This document shows, piece by piece, positions 17,367-25,808 of a DNA stretch of 56,319 nucleotides. The stretch covers positions 1 to 56,319 of the forward strand of contig CACWKB010000007.1 in assembly GCA_902761375.1 (NCBI GenBank). The letters run 5' to 3'. The DNA is from an uncultured Ruminococcus sp. (GTDB lineage Bacteria; Bacillota; Clostridia; Oscillospirales; Acutalibacteraceae). Position 1 is the first letter of the stretch, and every line of letters starts with the position of its first letter. The translations under genes and the position numbers were made by a program. The notes beneath the pieces are model-generated. The model did not search any database and was not told the origin of the DNA. It saw only the letters and a program-made list of their open reading frames with translations.

Positions 17367-17420
17367 AGTATAATGATATAAGGGCAGATTTGCCCCTAAT
17401 GAAATACGGAGAGAATAACA

Positions 17421-18956
17421 ATGTCAAAAATCAAAAGCTTCATCGGCAGGCGCCGCGAACCCATCCTGTTCCTGCTGATCCTTCTTGCGGCGATGGCGGT
17501 ACGCCTGGTGATGTTCGGCTCGCACCCCGCAGGTCTCAACCAGGACGAGGCGTCCATCGGCTACGACGCCTGGTCGCTGCTGCATTACGGCATCGACCGC
17601 AAGGGCTACACCCTGCCCGTCCAGCTCGCAGCCTGGGGCAGCGGTCAAAACGTGCTCTACGCCTACCTTTCCATGCCGTTCATCGCCCTGTTCGGGCTCA
17701 ACGTTTTTTCGGTCAGGATCGTAAACCTGCTGTTTTCGCTCGTCACCGTGGTCGCGGTGTACTTCGTCGTCAGGCGGTGGAAGGGCATAAAGACCGGCTT
17801 CATCGCAATGGCTCTCGTCGCAGCAGCGCCGTGGAACATCATGCTCGCGCGCTGGGGACTCGAGTCGAACCTCTTCCCTGCCATGTTCACGCTCGCGATC
17901 TGGATGCTGCTCAAGGCGATCGACAAGCCGCGCTTCCTCTATCTCGCGGCGGTCATCCTCGCGCTCTCGCTCTACTCCTACGGCTCGGCTTATCTTGTGA
18001 TAACGCTGTTCTCGCTGGCTTGCTTCATCTACTTCATCGTCAAAAAGCGCGTGCCGCTCAGGCAGCTCATCTTCGGCGCGCTGATATACATAGTATTGTC
18101 GATACCCATCTACCTGTTCATGATAGTCAACGTGTTCGGGCTTGACGGGATACAGCTCGGCGTTTTGTCCATCCCGAGGCTCTACGGCAACCGCATCGAA
18201 GCCCAGTCGGGAACGACGGCATTCGGCTTCTTCAGCAATTTCTACAAGAACGTCATCGAACAGACCGACAAATACTTCCGCAACGCGATCGCCTTCTACG
18301 GCTGCTTCTATGTGATCTCGCTGCCGTTCTGGTTATTCGGCGTCTACAAGTGCATCCGCTCGCACGACAGCTTCGACTTCATCGTGCTGTCCGCGCTCGT
18401 GAGCTCGCTGCTGCTGTTCTGCTATTACAACGACCCGAACATCAACCGCGTCAACGCTGTCTATATGCCGCTCATCCTGCTGACTGCGGTGGGCTTGGGC
18501 GACTTTGCCGAAAGCAAGCGTCGCCTTGCCGCTGTCGCCGCGGCGTACCTGATGAGCTTTGCGGGCTTTTGCGTACGCTATTTCAGAGAGGACTACCGCA
18601 CCGCTATAGCAAACGAGTTCTTCGTGGGCTTGGGCGAGGCAATCGAGGCCGCCGATGAGCTCTCTCAGGGCACGCAGACTGTTCATATCACCCACAACGT
18701 GAACATGCCCTACATCTACACGCTCTTCTACACTCAGACTCCGCCGGATGAATTTATCGCGACCGTGCACTATACAAACCCCGGCAGTATGTTCGAGGAC
18801 GTCGCTTCGTTCTGCAATTACTCCTTCAACACCGACGGTGCCGCCAACGGTGAGAGCGGTATATATATTATGGAGAACAGCAGCATGAATGAGGTCGCGT
18901 CTAAAACCTCCGATATCCGTTCCTACGGCAATTACATTGTCGCCGTCATACACTGA
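17421..18956 (+). CDS. Membrane glycosyltransferase (GT39/ArnT-like fold)
   Basis: Polytopic GT-C type enzyme, 511 aa, about 10-12 membrane spans. Such enzymes use polyprenyl-phosphate sugars and act on the outer face of the membrane. The first external loop has the acidic NQDEASIGYDAW motif expected for catalysis, followed by LPVQLAAWGSGQNVLYAYL. A soluble C-terminal part (about residues 400-511) ends outside. AGAGAA precedes the ATG weakly. It is monocistronic between its own consensus promoter and a terminator. The acceptor is unknown. Confidence 0.8.
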   Translation: MSKIKSFIGRRREPILFLLILLAAMAVRLVMFGSHPAGLNQDEASIGYDAWSLLHYGIDRKGYTLPVQLAAWGSGQNVLYAYLSMPFIALFGLNVFSVRIVNLLFSLVTVVAVYFVVRRWKGIKTGFIAMALVAAAPWNIMLARWGLESNLFPAMFTLAIWMLLKAIDKPRFLYLAAVILALSLYSYGSAYLVITLFSLACFIYFIVKKRVPLRQLIFGALIYIVLSIPIYLFMIVNVFGLDGIQLGVLSIPRLYGNRIEAQSGTTAFGFFSNFYKNVIEQTDKYFRNAIAFYGCFYVISLPFWLFGVYKCIRSHDSFDFIVLSALVSSLLLFCYYNDPNINRVNAVYMPLILLTAVGLGDFAESKRRLAAVAAAYLMSFAGFCVRYFREDYRTAIANEFFVGLGEAIEAADELSQGTQTVHITHNVNMPYIYTLFYTQTPPDEFIATVHYTNPGSMFEDVASFCNYSFNTDGAANGESGIYIMENSSMNEVASKTSDIRSYGNYIVAVIH

Positions 18957-18994
18957 TACTATTTTCCAATAAAAACAGAATAAGGCAAAATGAA

Positions 18995-19034
18995 TCGGCT
19001 CAGGATCCGAAGGGATTCTGAGCCGACTTTTTTT
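18995..19034 (+). terminator. Terminator after the membrane glycosyltransferase
   Basis: A 14-bp stem starting TCGGCTCAGG with loop GAAG and one G-T wobble, followed by T8. Confidence 0.9.
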
Positions 19035-19102
19035 ATTTTAAAAAATGCATAGTTTTATGCAATTTTCCGCGTATAGGCACTATAGATGAAGGAGGTAAGC
19101 GC

Positions 19103-19588
19103 ATGAAAAAAGCAGCCGAAACACCTAAATATTTTTGCGTGTACTTAGATAATATCAAGCAGGTCGGCACGCTGACCGACGAGGAGAGCGGCGCGCTGTT
19201 CAAGGCGCTGTTTTGCTACGCCAACGGGCTCGACTGCCCCGGGATATCGGAATATCCGCGCGCTCAGCTCGCTCTGAGCTTCATGTCGGCGCAGATGGAC
19301 CGCGATTTCGAGAAGTTCAGGATCAAGTCGGAAAACGGCAAAAAGGGCGGCGCGCCAAAGGGGAACCGCAACGCCGCCAAAAGGTCAAAACAACCTAAAT
19401 CAACCAAAAACAACAAATACAATAACAAAGACAAAGACAAAGACAATAACAAGGACAATAACAAAAACAAAAACAATGACGATGTGTATATGCGCCCTGC
19501 GGGCGCGCAAAGCTATGACATCGACGAGCTGAGCAAATTTCAACCGTTTGTTTCGGAGAGAAAAAACGATACCGATTCGGATGGTTAG
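19103..19588 (+). CDS. Phage-type replication-protein relative (DUF6291-like), stand-alone
   Basis: 161 aa. The N-terminal ~85 residues (YFCVYLDNIKQVGTLTDEESGALFKALFCYANG) and the NGKKGGAPKGNRNAAKRS stretch resemble DUF6291/phage replisome-organiser N-terminal regions. A low-complexity linker of Asn, Lys and Asp follows (NNKDKDKDNNKDNNKNKN), encoded by AAYAAM-type hexamers; such linkers are usual in phage replication proteins between DNA-binding parts. A C-terminal ATPase-loader-binding domain is not present. GGAGG lies upstream of the ATG. No other phage gene is nearby, so it may be a remnant or a domesticated gene. Its stop overlaps the galK stop by 4 bp. Confidence 0.6.
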   Translation: MKKAAETPKYFCVYLDNIKQVGTLTDEESGALFKALFCYANGLDCPGISEYPRAQLALSFMSAQMDRDFEKFRIKSENGKKGGAPKGNRNAAKRSKQPKSTKNNKYNNKDKDKDNNKDNNKNKNNDDVYMRPAGAQSYDIDELSKFQPFVSERKNDTDSDG

Positions 19589-20703
19589 ATATACGCTTTT
19601 GCCTCGACTCCGAACCTCTTTAAGTAAGCCGACCTTATCATGCCGACAAAGCTCTCGACCCTGTCGGGCTCGACAAGGTTTACGGTACAGCCTCCGAAGC
19701 CGCCTCCCGTCATTCTCGCGCCGAACACTCCCTCGGCGTTTTGAGCGGTCTCGGCGAGGAAGTCAAGCTCGGGACAGCTCACCTCGTAATCGTCGCGCAG
19801 CGAGGCGTGGGATAGGTTCATGAGCCTGCCGAAATCGTTCAGCCTGTTTTCGCGCAGGGCTTCGGCAGCTTTCAGGGTGCGGTCATTCTCGGAGATCACG
19901 TGCCTTGCGCGGCGGTATACGGTCTCGTCGGCGATCACTCCGCCTATGCTCTCAAACTCCTCCGGAGTGTAGGCGCACAGCGTCGGCTTGTCGAGCCTGC
20001 TTTTGAGCGCCGAGAGCGCCGCCTCGCACTCGCGTCTGCGGTCGTTATAGGCTGATGAGGCGAGCGAATGCTTCACCATGCTGTTGACGATCACCGGCAC
20101 GGCGCGCGACAGGTCGATAGGCGTGAAAGAATACTCAAGCGTTTGGGTGTTGAGCAGCATGGCGTTGTAGGGCGTTCCGAGCGCGGACGCGAACTGATCC
20201 ATAATGCCGCAGTTCACGCCGATGAAGCGGTTTTCGGCGAGCTGACCGATACGCGCAAGCTCGCTGCCGCTCAGACCGAGCCCGAAGGCGTCGGAAAGCG
20301 CCATGCCCGTCGCCACCTCAAGCGCGGCGGAGCTCGAAAGCCCCGACCCCGGGGGAACGCTCCCCTTGAACATCAGATCGGCGCCGCCGGTGAGCGGAGC
20401 GCCGAAGACCGCGAGGGAGCGCACCACAGCGGCGGGATAATCTGTCCAACGACCGCCGAGCTCAGGCTCCGACGCGTCGAGCTCAATGATGCCGTCGTCA
20501 GGGAAATCGAGCGAGTACAGCCTCAGCTTCCGGTCTTCGCGCCTGCGGCACAGGCAGGTGACGCCCATGCTCAGCGCGCAGGGCAGCACATAGCCGCCGT
20601 TGTAGTCGGTGTGCTCGCCGATCAGATTCACGCGCCCGGGCGCGAAACGCATGACCTCGGGCGGCGCGCCGAAGGTTTGGAGAAAGGTTCGGACAGGATC
20701 CAT
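19585..20703 (-). CDS. galK: Galactokinase
   Basis: Phosphorylates galactose to galactose-1-phosphate, the first Leloir step. 372 aa, GHMP kinase. Visible motifs are [20 protein letters not shown] (galactokinase signature), the ATP loop [32 protein letters not shown] with the catalytic Asp, and [13 protein letters not shown] near the C-terminus. AAGGAG lies 9 bases before the ATG. No galT or galE is in the window, so it appears to be a lone gene here. It converges with the preceding gene with overlapping stops. Confidence 0.96.
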   Translation of the reverse strand: MDPVRTFLQTFGAPPEVMRFAPGRVNLIGEHTDYNGGYVLPCALSMGVTCLCRRREDRKLRLYSLDFPDDGIIELDASEPELGGRWTDYPAAVVRSLAVFGAPLTGGADLMFKGSVPPGSGLSSSAALEVATGMALSDAFGLGLSGSELARIGQLAENRFIGVNCGIMDQFASALGTPYNAMLLNTQTLEYSFTPIDLSRAVPVIVNSMVKHSLASSAYNDRRRECEAALSALKSRLDKPTLCAYTPEEFESIGGVIADETVYRRARHVISENDRTLKAAEALRENRLNDFGRLMNLSHASLRDDYEVSCPELDFLAETAQNAEGVFGARMTGGGFGGCTVNLVEPDRVESFVGMIRSAYLKRFGVEAKAYI

Positions 20704-20798
20704 CGGATCAGCTCCTTTGCGTCAGTCTTAAAATTTACCGCATCCCCGCCGCTTCTATACTCCGCCGGACGCGGCATATAATTTAGCGGAGGTGCTTT

Positions 20799-21242
20799 AT
20801 GCGAAAGGGAATCATCATATCGCTTGTTTTTATGTTTTTCATATCGTTATCAATGCTCGCCTCGGGCTGCGGCGAGAGTACGGTCGAGCCCGTCACGGCG
20901 TTCACTGCGGACTTCACCGCCGAATACAGGGGGCTGAAGCCCTGCGGCAGCGTGTCGGTCAGCGGAGCGGGCTACGCCTCGGTGACGCTCGACAGCCCCG
21001 AAACGGTCAGGGGCGTGAGCGCGGTCTACAGGGGCACTGAGCTCAGTCTGAGCCTTGACGGTCTGCGCTGCACATCCGACGAGGCGTATCTGCCCGACGG
21101 CTCGTTTTTCAGCCTGATGAAGCGCGCGCTGACCGAGGTCGGCGACCCCGACAGCCGCTGCGAATACGAATTCGACGAGCGCGGCTACCCGGTCTCGGCA
21201 AAGCTCGGCGAGCTCCGAGTAAATTTTCGGTATTCCGAATAA
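20799..21242 (+). CDS. Small lipoprotein of unknown function
   Basis: 147 aa. A signal peptide with lipobox LASGC (Cys at about 24) predicts a lipid-anchored protein on the outer face of the membrane. The rest (about 120 aa) is beta-strand-like, with a pair of Cys (LRCTSDE and SRCEYEF), and matches no family I recognise. GGAGG lies 8 bases before the ATG. It is divergent from galK and 90 bp before mazF. Confidence 0.7.
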   Translation: MRKGIIISLVFMFFISLSMLASGCGESTVEPVTAFTADFTAEYRGLKPCGSVSVSGAGYASVTLDSPETVRGVSAVYRGTELSLSLDGLRCTSDEAYLPDGSFFSLMKRALTEVGDPDSRCEYEFDERGYPVSAKLGELRVNFRYSE

Positions 21243-21331
21243 TCACATTCTCACGCCGCGAAAATAGAATGTATCAACCGAATAATATTTTTCAACACGG
21301 CAAGAATATCAACATAAGGAGCGTGAAAGCC

Positions 21332-21676
21332 ATGAATATAAAACGAGGAGACATTTACTACGCCGATCTCAGTCCGGTGGTGGGCTCGGAGCAGGGCGGA
21401 ATAAGACCCGTACTTATCGTGCAGAACAACGTGGGCAACCGGTTCAGCCCCACGGTCATCGCCGCGGCGATCACAAGCCAGCAGTCAAAGGCGAAGCTGC
21501 CCACGCACATCCCCCTGCACGCCCACACCTCGGGGCTCGCAAAGGACAGCATTGTGCTGCTCGAGCAGATGCGCACCCTCGACAAGAGAAGGCTAAAGGA
21601 GAAGATGGGTACAGTCGACGAGAGCTCGATGAACGCGGTCAACAACGCGATCTCGATCTCGCTCGGGCTCAGTTGA
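21332..21676 (+). CDS. ndoA: MazF/NdoA endoribonuclease toxin, no antitoxin gene adjacent
   Basis: mRNA interferase of the MazF family, 114 aa. The start is set at [13 protein letters not shown] behind AAGGAG; an in-frame ATG at 21269 lacks a ribosome site. Alignment by eye with B. subtilis EndoA is nearly continuous ([52 protein letters not shown]), and the catalytic Arg25 and Thr48 are intact. The usual MazE/EndoAI gene upstream is missing: the preceding gene is a lipoprotein and the 89-bp gap encodes nothing. The end overlaps the converging radical SAM gene by 8 bp. Confidence 0.93.
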   Translation: MNIKRGDIYYADLSPVVGSEQGGIRPVLIVQNNVGNRFSPTVIAAAITSQQSKAKLPTHIPLHAHTSGLAKDSIVLLEQMRTLDKRRLKEKMGTVDESSMNAVNNAISISLGLS

Positions 21677-22640
21677 CAAGCAGCGCCCCGCAGTCCGGGT
21701 CTCTTGCGTCGAACCGTCCGGTCTTTGCAAAGGCAGCGCACCTTGCGCCGCCGTGACAGGCTTCGGCGTATCGGCATCCCCGGCACTCGCCGGGGACGGG
21801 CTGCGATCTCAGCTCCCTGAGAACGGGGCTGTCGCGGTAGATCTCGGAGAGCGAGCCGCTCCGGATATCGCCGACCTTTATCGGCAGCCTGCGGCAAGGC
21901 ATCACCGAGCCGTCCGCGAGGAGCGCGAGCAGGCTGTCACCGGCGCTGCAGCGGTAGACCTCCTGCCTTGCGCACGGGATGAACTGGAGCGCCCGGGCGC
22001 ACGAGATCCTGCCCCTGCGGTTGAGCGCAGCCGCCTCCCTGCACAGCGCGGCGTACTCTGCGCCCGAGGGGACGAGCCCGTTCCTGTCCTCGGCGGCAGG
22101 CAAAATCACCCTGTCGAACCAGAGCTTGTCGACCCCGAGCCTGCGGCAGAGCCTTGCGAGAGGCTTCAGCTCGCCGAGGTTTGCGCGCTGAACGGTAAAG
22201 GAGACGTCTGTGTAGATACCGAACGCCGTGAGCGCGCGGATGCCGTTCACGGCGGCGTCAAAGCTGCCCCTGCCACGGATAGAGTCGTGGACGTCCCTCG
22301 TCCCGTCGAGGCTGACCTGGACGTAATCCACTCCGAGTCTGCTCAGCCTGCGCGCGGTGTAGAGGTCGAGCAGGGTGCCGTTTGTGAGCACGGCGGTCTT
22401 TATGCCGAGCTCGCGCGCGGAACCGAGCAGCCAAAAAAGGTCGGGATGAAGCAGAGGCTCGCCGCCCGTAACGGTCAGAAAGCCTCTGAAATCATATTCT
22501 TTTAAAAATCCATCGTATTGCCGCAGCGTCTGCGCGAGCGTTTCGCGCTGTCCGAACGCGGAATAGTCGTCCTGATAGCAATGGCTGCAGCGCAGATTGC
22601 AGCGGTGGGTTATGTGCCACTGTAGATTAAAGCTTTTCAT
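21669..22640 (-). CDS. Radical SAM/SPASM enzyme, candidate peptide maturase
   Basis: 323 aa. The radical SAM cluster motif CNLRCSHC lies near residues 14-21, followed by [11 protein letters not shown] and the barrel motifs VLTNGTLLD and [15 protein letters not shown]-terminal SPASM domain binds auxiliary Fe-S clusters: Cys in [31 protein letters not shown] and DPDC. SPASM enzymes mostly modify peptides or proteins by forming thioether or C-C links. The gene lies 50 bp after a TPM-domain protein with a Cys-Gly5 tail, which is the obvious substrate candidate (inference). A weak hairpin lies in the gap, and no good ribosome site precedes the ATG, so translation may be low. Confidence 0.85.
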   Translation of the reverse strand: MKSFNLQWHITHRCNLRCSHCYQDDYSAFGQRETLAQTLRQYDGFLKEYDFRGFLTVTGGEPLLHPDLFWLLGSARELGIKTAVLTNGTLLDLYTARRLSRLGVDYVQVSLDGTRDVHDSIRGRGSFDAAVNGIRALTAFGIYTDVSFTVQRANLGELKPLARLCRRLGVDKLWFDRVILPAAEDRNGLVPSGAEYAALCREAAALNRRGRISCARALQFIPCARQEVYRCSAGDSLLALLADGSVMPCRRLPIKVGDIRSGSLSEIYRDSPVLRELRSQPVPGECRGCRYAEACHGGARCAAFAKTGRFDARDPDCGALLVN

Positions 22641-22690
22641 TATATCATTATAAAACGGAGATTCTGCAAAACAGGCTCCGCGGCTTGTTC

Positions 22691-23509
22691 TCAGAAGTGC
22701 GAGCCGCCGCCTCCGCCGCAGCCTCCGCCGCCTCCGCAGCCACCGCCGCCTCCGCAGCCGCCGCCTCCGCTTGAGGAGCCGCCCGAGGACGAAACGATCA
22801 CGCCGGTGTCCGTCTTGAAGCAGGTGAGTCCGATCGTACCGGGCAGGACAAGTGTGCCTGTGCCGACAGTCACCGCCTTGTCGCCCGTGCGCTGCAGGGC
22901 GTTGTGGCGTTTTGAGAAGGCGATGCCGAGCGCGAGGATGACGCCCGCCATGGCAGCCAGCACCGCGTAGCTTGTGTACTTCATCGGCTCGCTGATCCTG
23001 CCGCCCTCGAACAGCGTGAGCATTTGCTCAAAGCAGCCGCGCGCGCAGCCGGCGTAGTCGCCCTTGGAGGCGTAGCCGCTGTTGTTGTCTGTGATCGAGC
23101 GGGCGCGCGAGTCGGTGAGCACATCGTACATCGCGCCGTAGGACTGCAAATTGATCTCTCTGTTGCCCATATTGACCGCCAAAATGCTCGCGCTGTTATA
23201 TCCAAACAGCTCAAGCCGCTTCTGACGCGCCTGATCGAGCGCGCTGACGGCGTAAAGGTCCGTAGACCAGAACGCGACGTTGCCGTATTGGGTCAGAGGG
23301 ATCATGCTCTCGAGCACGTCGCCCTTTTGAGAGGACTCGAGCAGCTCGGCCTCGTCGAGGATGACGACCTGATAGCCGGTCTCGGGGTTGGTGTAGAGCG
23401 CGCCGTCGACGCTTTTTTTAGCCGTCGCGGCAAGCGCGGCAGGCATACAGGAGCAGAGCGCGACAAGCGCGAGCAGGAGCGCAAGAGGGAGCTTAACCCT
23501 TGTTTTCAT
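22691..23509 (-). CDS. TPM-domain membrane protein with (Cys-Gly5)3 C-terminal tail
   Basis: 272 aa. Signal peptide (1-27, ends AALA), a TPM domain (about 35-185; YTNPETGYQVVILDEAELL, NSASILAVNMGNREINLQSYG), a membrane span (about 195-215), then a tail. The tail begins Ser/Gly-rich and ends with three Cys separated by five Gly each, then Gly5-SHF. Gly-rich tails are normal in YgcG/TPM proteins; regularly spaced Cys are not. The lipobox-like CSC in the signal region is noted. The gene overlaps the zinc-ribbon gene by 17 bp and precedes the radical SAM/SPASM gene, so the three are probably one operon. Biochemical role unknown. Confidence 0.85.
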   Translation of the reverse strand: MKTRVKLPLALLLALVALCSCMPAALAATAKKSVDGALYTNPETGYQVVILDEAELLESSQKGDVLESMIPLTQYGNVAFWSTDLYAVSALDQARQKRLELFGYNSASILAVNMGNREINLQSYGAMYDVLTDSRARSITDNNSGYASKGDYAGCARGCFEQMLTLFEGGRISEPMKYTSYAVLAAMAGVILALGIAFSKRHNALQRTGDKAVTVGTGTLVLPGTIGLTCFKTDTGVIVSSSGGSSSGGGGCGGGGGCGGGGGCGGGGGSHF

Positions 23510-25106
23510 CGTAGTACGCTCCTTTCTTGTTGAACTGAGGCAGCGGACGACGGGCTACCTTGGTCTGGAAGTCGATATGGAAGAGCGCCAGCCCGAACAG
23601 CGCGGCTGCCGCCAAAAAGCACAGCAGGTAGGAAATGATGTTATAGGGCGGATCGTAGTATACCACCAGACCGCCTCCGATGATCATGCCCCACATCAGC
23701 AGGCTGAGCCAGACCGTCCTCTTTGAAAACGCCTTGGCTTCCTCGAGGATCCGCTGACGGAGCGGAGAGACCGAGCCGAACTTCTTCTTTTTGATCTTGT
23801 CGTATTCCATGGCGAGACGGATATTGCTCATCAGCAGGATTATCAGCGCCGGTATAAGCACAAGCGCACAAAAAAACCGCATATCGCCGTCATATGAGCC
23901 GTCGGAGGTAAAGCCGATCAGCGCCAAAAACGAGAGCACCGTAATAAAGCCGTAGAACACTCCGCCGACCTTGCTCTGCTTGTCGACGGACTTGATGAAC
24001 GCGCGTTTGAGGTAATACATTCCCGTGAGCATGAGCAGCAGGCAGAGCGCGAGGGTGGTGTTCGCCTTGATAGCGGGCAAAAAGCCCATGATCAGCGCCA
24101 GCACGCCGAACAGACCTGCGGCTATGCAGCCTGCGGTGATGAGTATCTTGGCAGGGCTGAGCGGAAGGTCTGCCGAGACCCTGCCGGTCTGACCGTTGAC
24201 GGCGGCGTAGGTGATCTCATTTCCGCTGCGGCGGCTCATGAACCACACGGGATAGAGAGCGCGCCGGGCGTCGGTGATAAAGACCGGAGCCTCCGACTTG
24301 GCGTAATCCATTGTGAGCTTCTGTTTTTTGACGGTTTCGGCGACCTGGGGATCGCTCTCGATCACCCTTGCCGCGTCCTCCTTCATTTCCTCGGTGATCG
24401 CCTCGTCGTACTCGTGGGGATCGACGTTGCCGGTCTCGGCGTAGAAGCCGCTGAGATAGCCGGGATGGAACCCGAGCTGCTGCTTGGCGTCGTAGGGCGC
24501 GAGGCTCTCGCTGAGATCGTCGTCAAAGGTAGCCGAGGCGTCGTGGGAATAGCCCTCGAGTCGGTAATCGGTGGCGCCCTTGAGGTGGTAATGCTTGATC
24601 TCATAGGTGTTCACGCCGGTCATGCGGCGCGGACCCGTGCCGGTGAGCTTGAACTCGCCCTGCATAGCCGCCTTGTAGCTCCAGTAGGGCATATACACGC
24701 CGCGAAATTCGTCGAGCAGCTTGGGATCGCGGTATTTTTTGGAGACAAAGGGATGGCGCTTGACCTCCTTCAGATAAGCCTCCTTGCACTGCTCCTTTGT
24801 GATCTTGAAGGGGATCACGCCGTCGGGACGCCACTCGCGGCGGAGCTTGTCGAAGAGCATCGAGGCGCCTCCGCAGTACTGGCAAAAGCCGATGGCGTCC
24901 GCCTTGTCGGTGGTGACGAGCTCCGCGCCGCAGGACGGGCAGACATATACGTAGCTGTCGTAGGTCTGTTCGCCCTTGGCGTCGTTTGACAGGCTGTCGT
25001 CGTTGATAGACGGCACGTCGTAGCTGTTGCGGCAATAGTCGCAGACCATTTTCTGGGACGCGATATCAAACCGCAGCCCCGCGCCGCAGGATGGACAGGG
25101 AATCAT
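23493..25106 (-). CDS. Double zinc-ribbon membrane protein
   Basis: 537 aa. Two N-terminal zinc ribbons: CPSCGAGL...CDYC (residues 4-27) and CPSCGAEL...CQYC (about 56-79). A soluble middle follows (about 90-310, VYMPYWSYKA, YPVWFMSRRSGNEITYAAVNGQTG), then five or six membrane spans to the C-terminus. Similar proteins are annotated as TFIIB-type zinc-ribbon proteins, but nothing supports a transcription role here. TAGGAGG precedes the ATG. It leads the operon with the TPM and radical SAM genes. The probable promoter is about 450 bp upstream, beyond a repeat-filled leader. Confidence 0.85.
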   Translation of the reverse strand: MIPCPSCGAGLRFDIASQKMVCDYCRNSYDVPSINDDSLSNDAKGEQTYDSYVYVCPSCGAELVTTDKADAIGFCQYCGGASMLFDKLRREWRPDGVIPFKITKEQCKEAYLKEVKRHPFVSKKYRDPKLLDEFRGVYMPYWSYKAAMQGEFKLTGTGPRRMTGVNTYEIKHYHLKGATDYRLEGYSHDASATFDDDLSESLAPYDAKQQLGFHPGYLSGFYAETGNVDPHEYDEAITEEMKEDAARVIESDPQVAETVKKQKLTMDYAKSEAPVFITDARRALYPVWFMSRRSGNEITYAAVNGQTGRVSADLPLSPAKILITAGCIAAGLFGVLALIMGFLPAIKANTTLALCLLLMLTGMYYLKRAFIKSVDKQSKVGGVFYGFITVLSFLALIGFTSDGSYDGDMRFFCALVLIPALIILLMSNIRLAMEYDKIKKKKFGSVSPLRQRILEEAKAFSKRTVWLSLLMWGMIIGGGLVVYYDPPYNIISYLLCFLAAAALFGLALFHIDFQTKVARRPLPQFNKKGAYYDENKG

Positions 25107-25126
25107 TTTTATTTACCTCCTATATT

Positions 25127-25330
25127 CAATTAACAATTAACAATTAATAATTAACAATTTCGGTCGTGCAGTCGGAATGCATTTTTTCCTGCGTTCCGTG
25201 CCCGACGGAATAATTGAAAATGGATAATGAAAAGTGGAAAATTGCGGGCGGGACACCCGCACCCGATTTGTAGTATAGAAGCGAGAATTGTAGGGGACGG
25301 TATCGACCGATTCGGAACCGACGTTGCTCG
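25127..25330 (-). repeat. Mosaic intergenic repeat, copy A
   Basis: Read on the minus strand, in order: a GTAGGGG-type module (its reverse near 25290-25330), a period-7 block (25216-25246, TTGAAAA-like units on the plus strand), a core (25157-25205) with TCGGGCA, GAACGCA, an A-run, ATGCATTCC and CGACCGAAATT, and a second period-7 block of AATTGTT units (25127-25160). It ends 20 bp before the zinc-ribbon gene. The same order recurs at 33880-34030 and 37176-37390. Confidence 0.7.
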
Positions 25331-25398
25331 GTAAAGCAAACCTATCGTTCATCGCAAATAAGGTATCGCAGAAAGATAAAGCTCGTTCCCGTTCCCCC

Positions 25399-25445
25399 AC
25401 CCCTCAGTCGCGCTTTTGGCGCGACAGCTCCCCTCAAGTGGAGCC
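25399..25445. repeat. CCCCTCAGTCGCG double-hairpin repeat, copy 2
   Basis: CCCCTCAGTCGCG with a GTCGCGC TTTT GGCGCGAC hairpin and an imperfect GCTCCCCT/AGTGGAGC hairpin. Same arrangement as 11833-11880. Confidence 0.6.
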
Positions 25446-25489
25446 CATTTTTATCCCCGAACACGCGGCATAAAAAATCGGGTGCGAGT

Positions 25490-25549
25490 GCTAACGCCTA
25501 AAACCTAAAACCTAAATTCTAAAACCTAAATCCTAATTCCTAACCCCTA
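25490..25549. repeat. CCTAAAA heptamer array
   Basis: About eight 7-bp units: CCTAAAA, CCTAAAA, CCTAAAT, TCTAAAA, CCTAAAT, CCTAATT, CCTAACC and a partial one. Variation stays within the 7-bp frame. Confidence 0.85.
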
Positions 25550-25557
25550 TTTGTACT

Positions 25558-25587
25558 ATTCTACCATAAAACGCAGTCAAATGTAAA
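25558..25587 (-). promoter_or_regulatory. Candidate promoter of the zinc-ribbon/TPM/radical SAM operon
   Basis: Minus strand: TTTACA (25582-25587), 18-bp spacer, TAGAAT (25558-25563). It would give a ~445-nt leader containing the heptamer arrays. Divergent from the metK promoter. Confidence 0.45.
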
Positions 25588-25618
25588 GTTTTTCTACAGC
25601 CTAAAACGACATTTTGTC

Positions 25619-25647
25619 TTGAAAACAGACCGAAAATACGCTATAAT
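25619..25647 (+). promoter_or_regulatory. Sigma-A promoter of the metK riboswitch leader
   Basis: TTGAAA (25619-25624), 17-bp spacer, TATAAT (25642-25647), ending 18 bp before the riboswitch. Confidence 0.8.
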
Positions 25648-25664
25648 TATCTCATAATTGAAAA

Positions 25665-25757
25665 TCTTATCAAGAGTGACGGAGGGACAGGCCCTGTGAA
25701 GTCCGGCAACCTGCATTTGCAAGGTGCCAAATCCTGCGGTTAAGCCGAAAGATGAGT
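25665..25757 (+). promoter_or_regulatory. SAM-I riboswitch (S box)
   Basis: Conserved S-box sequence is readable: CTTATCAAGAG, GGAGGGAC, GGCCCTGTGAAG, CCGGCAACC, AAGGTGCCAAATCC and the closing GATGAG that pairs with CTTATC to form P1. The binding of S-adenosylmethionine should favour the terminator at 25765-25793 and stop metK transcription. Family identity is firm from the sequence. Confidence 0.96.
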
Positions 25758-25764
25758 AGAACGT

Positions 25765-25793
25765 GCCTTTCGGAAGAAGGGCTTATTTTTTTG
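25765..25793 (+). terminator. Riboswitch-controlled terminator before metK
   Basis: GCCTTT CGGAAG AAGGGC (one wobble pair), then TTATTTTTTT, 16 bp before the metK start. Confidence 0.85.
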
Positions 25794-25808
25794 CATTGGA
25801 GCGATAAT

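Noticed and set aside
19103..19588. Prophage
   Set aside because: No integrase, terminase, capsid or other phage gene flanks the replication-protein-like gene.
20777..20782. TATAAT as promoter of the small lipoprotein gene
   Set aside because: It lies only about 17 bp before the start codon and no -35 element is found at the right distance.
25490..25549. CRISPR array or telomere-like repeat
   Set aside because: Units are only 7 bp without spacers; no cas genes in the window.
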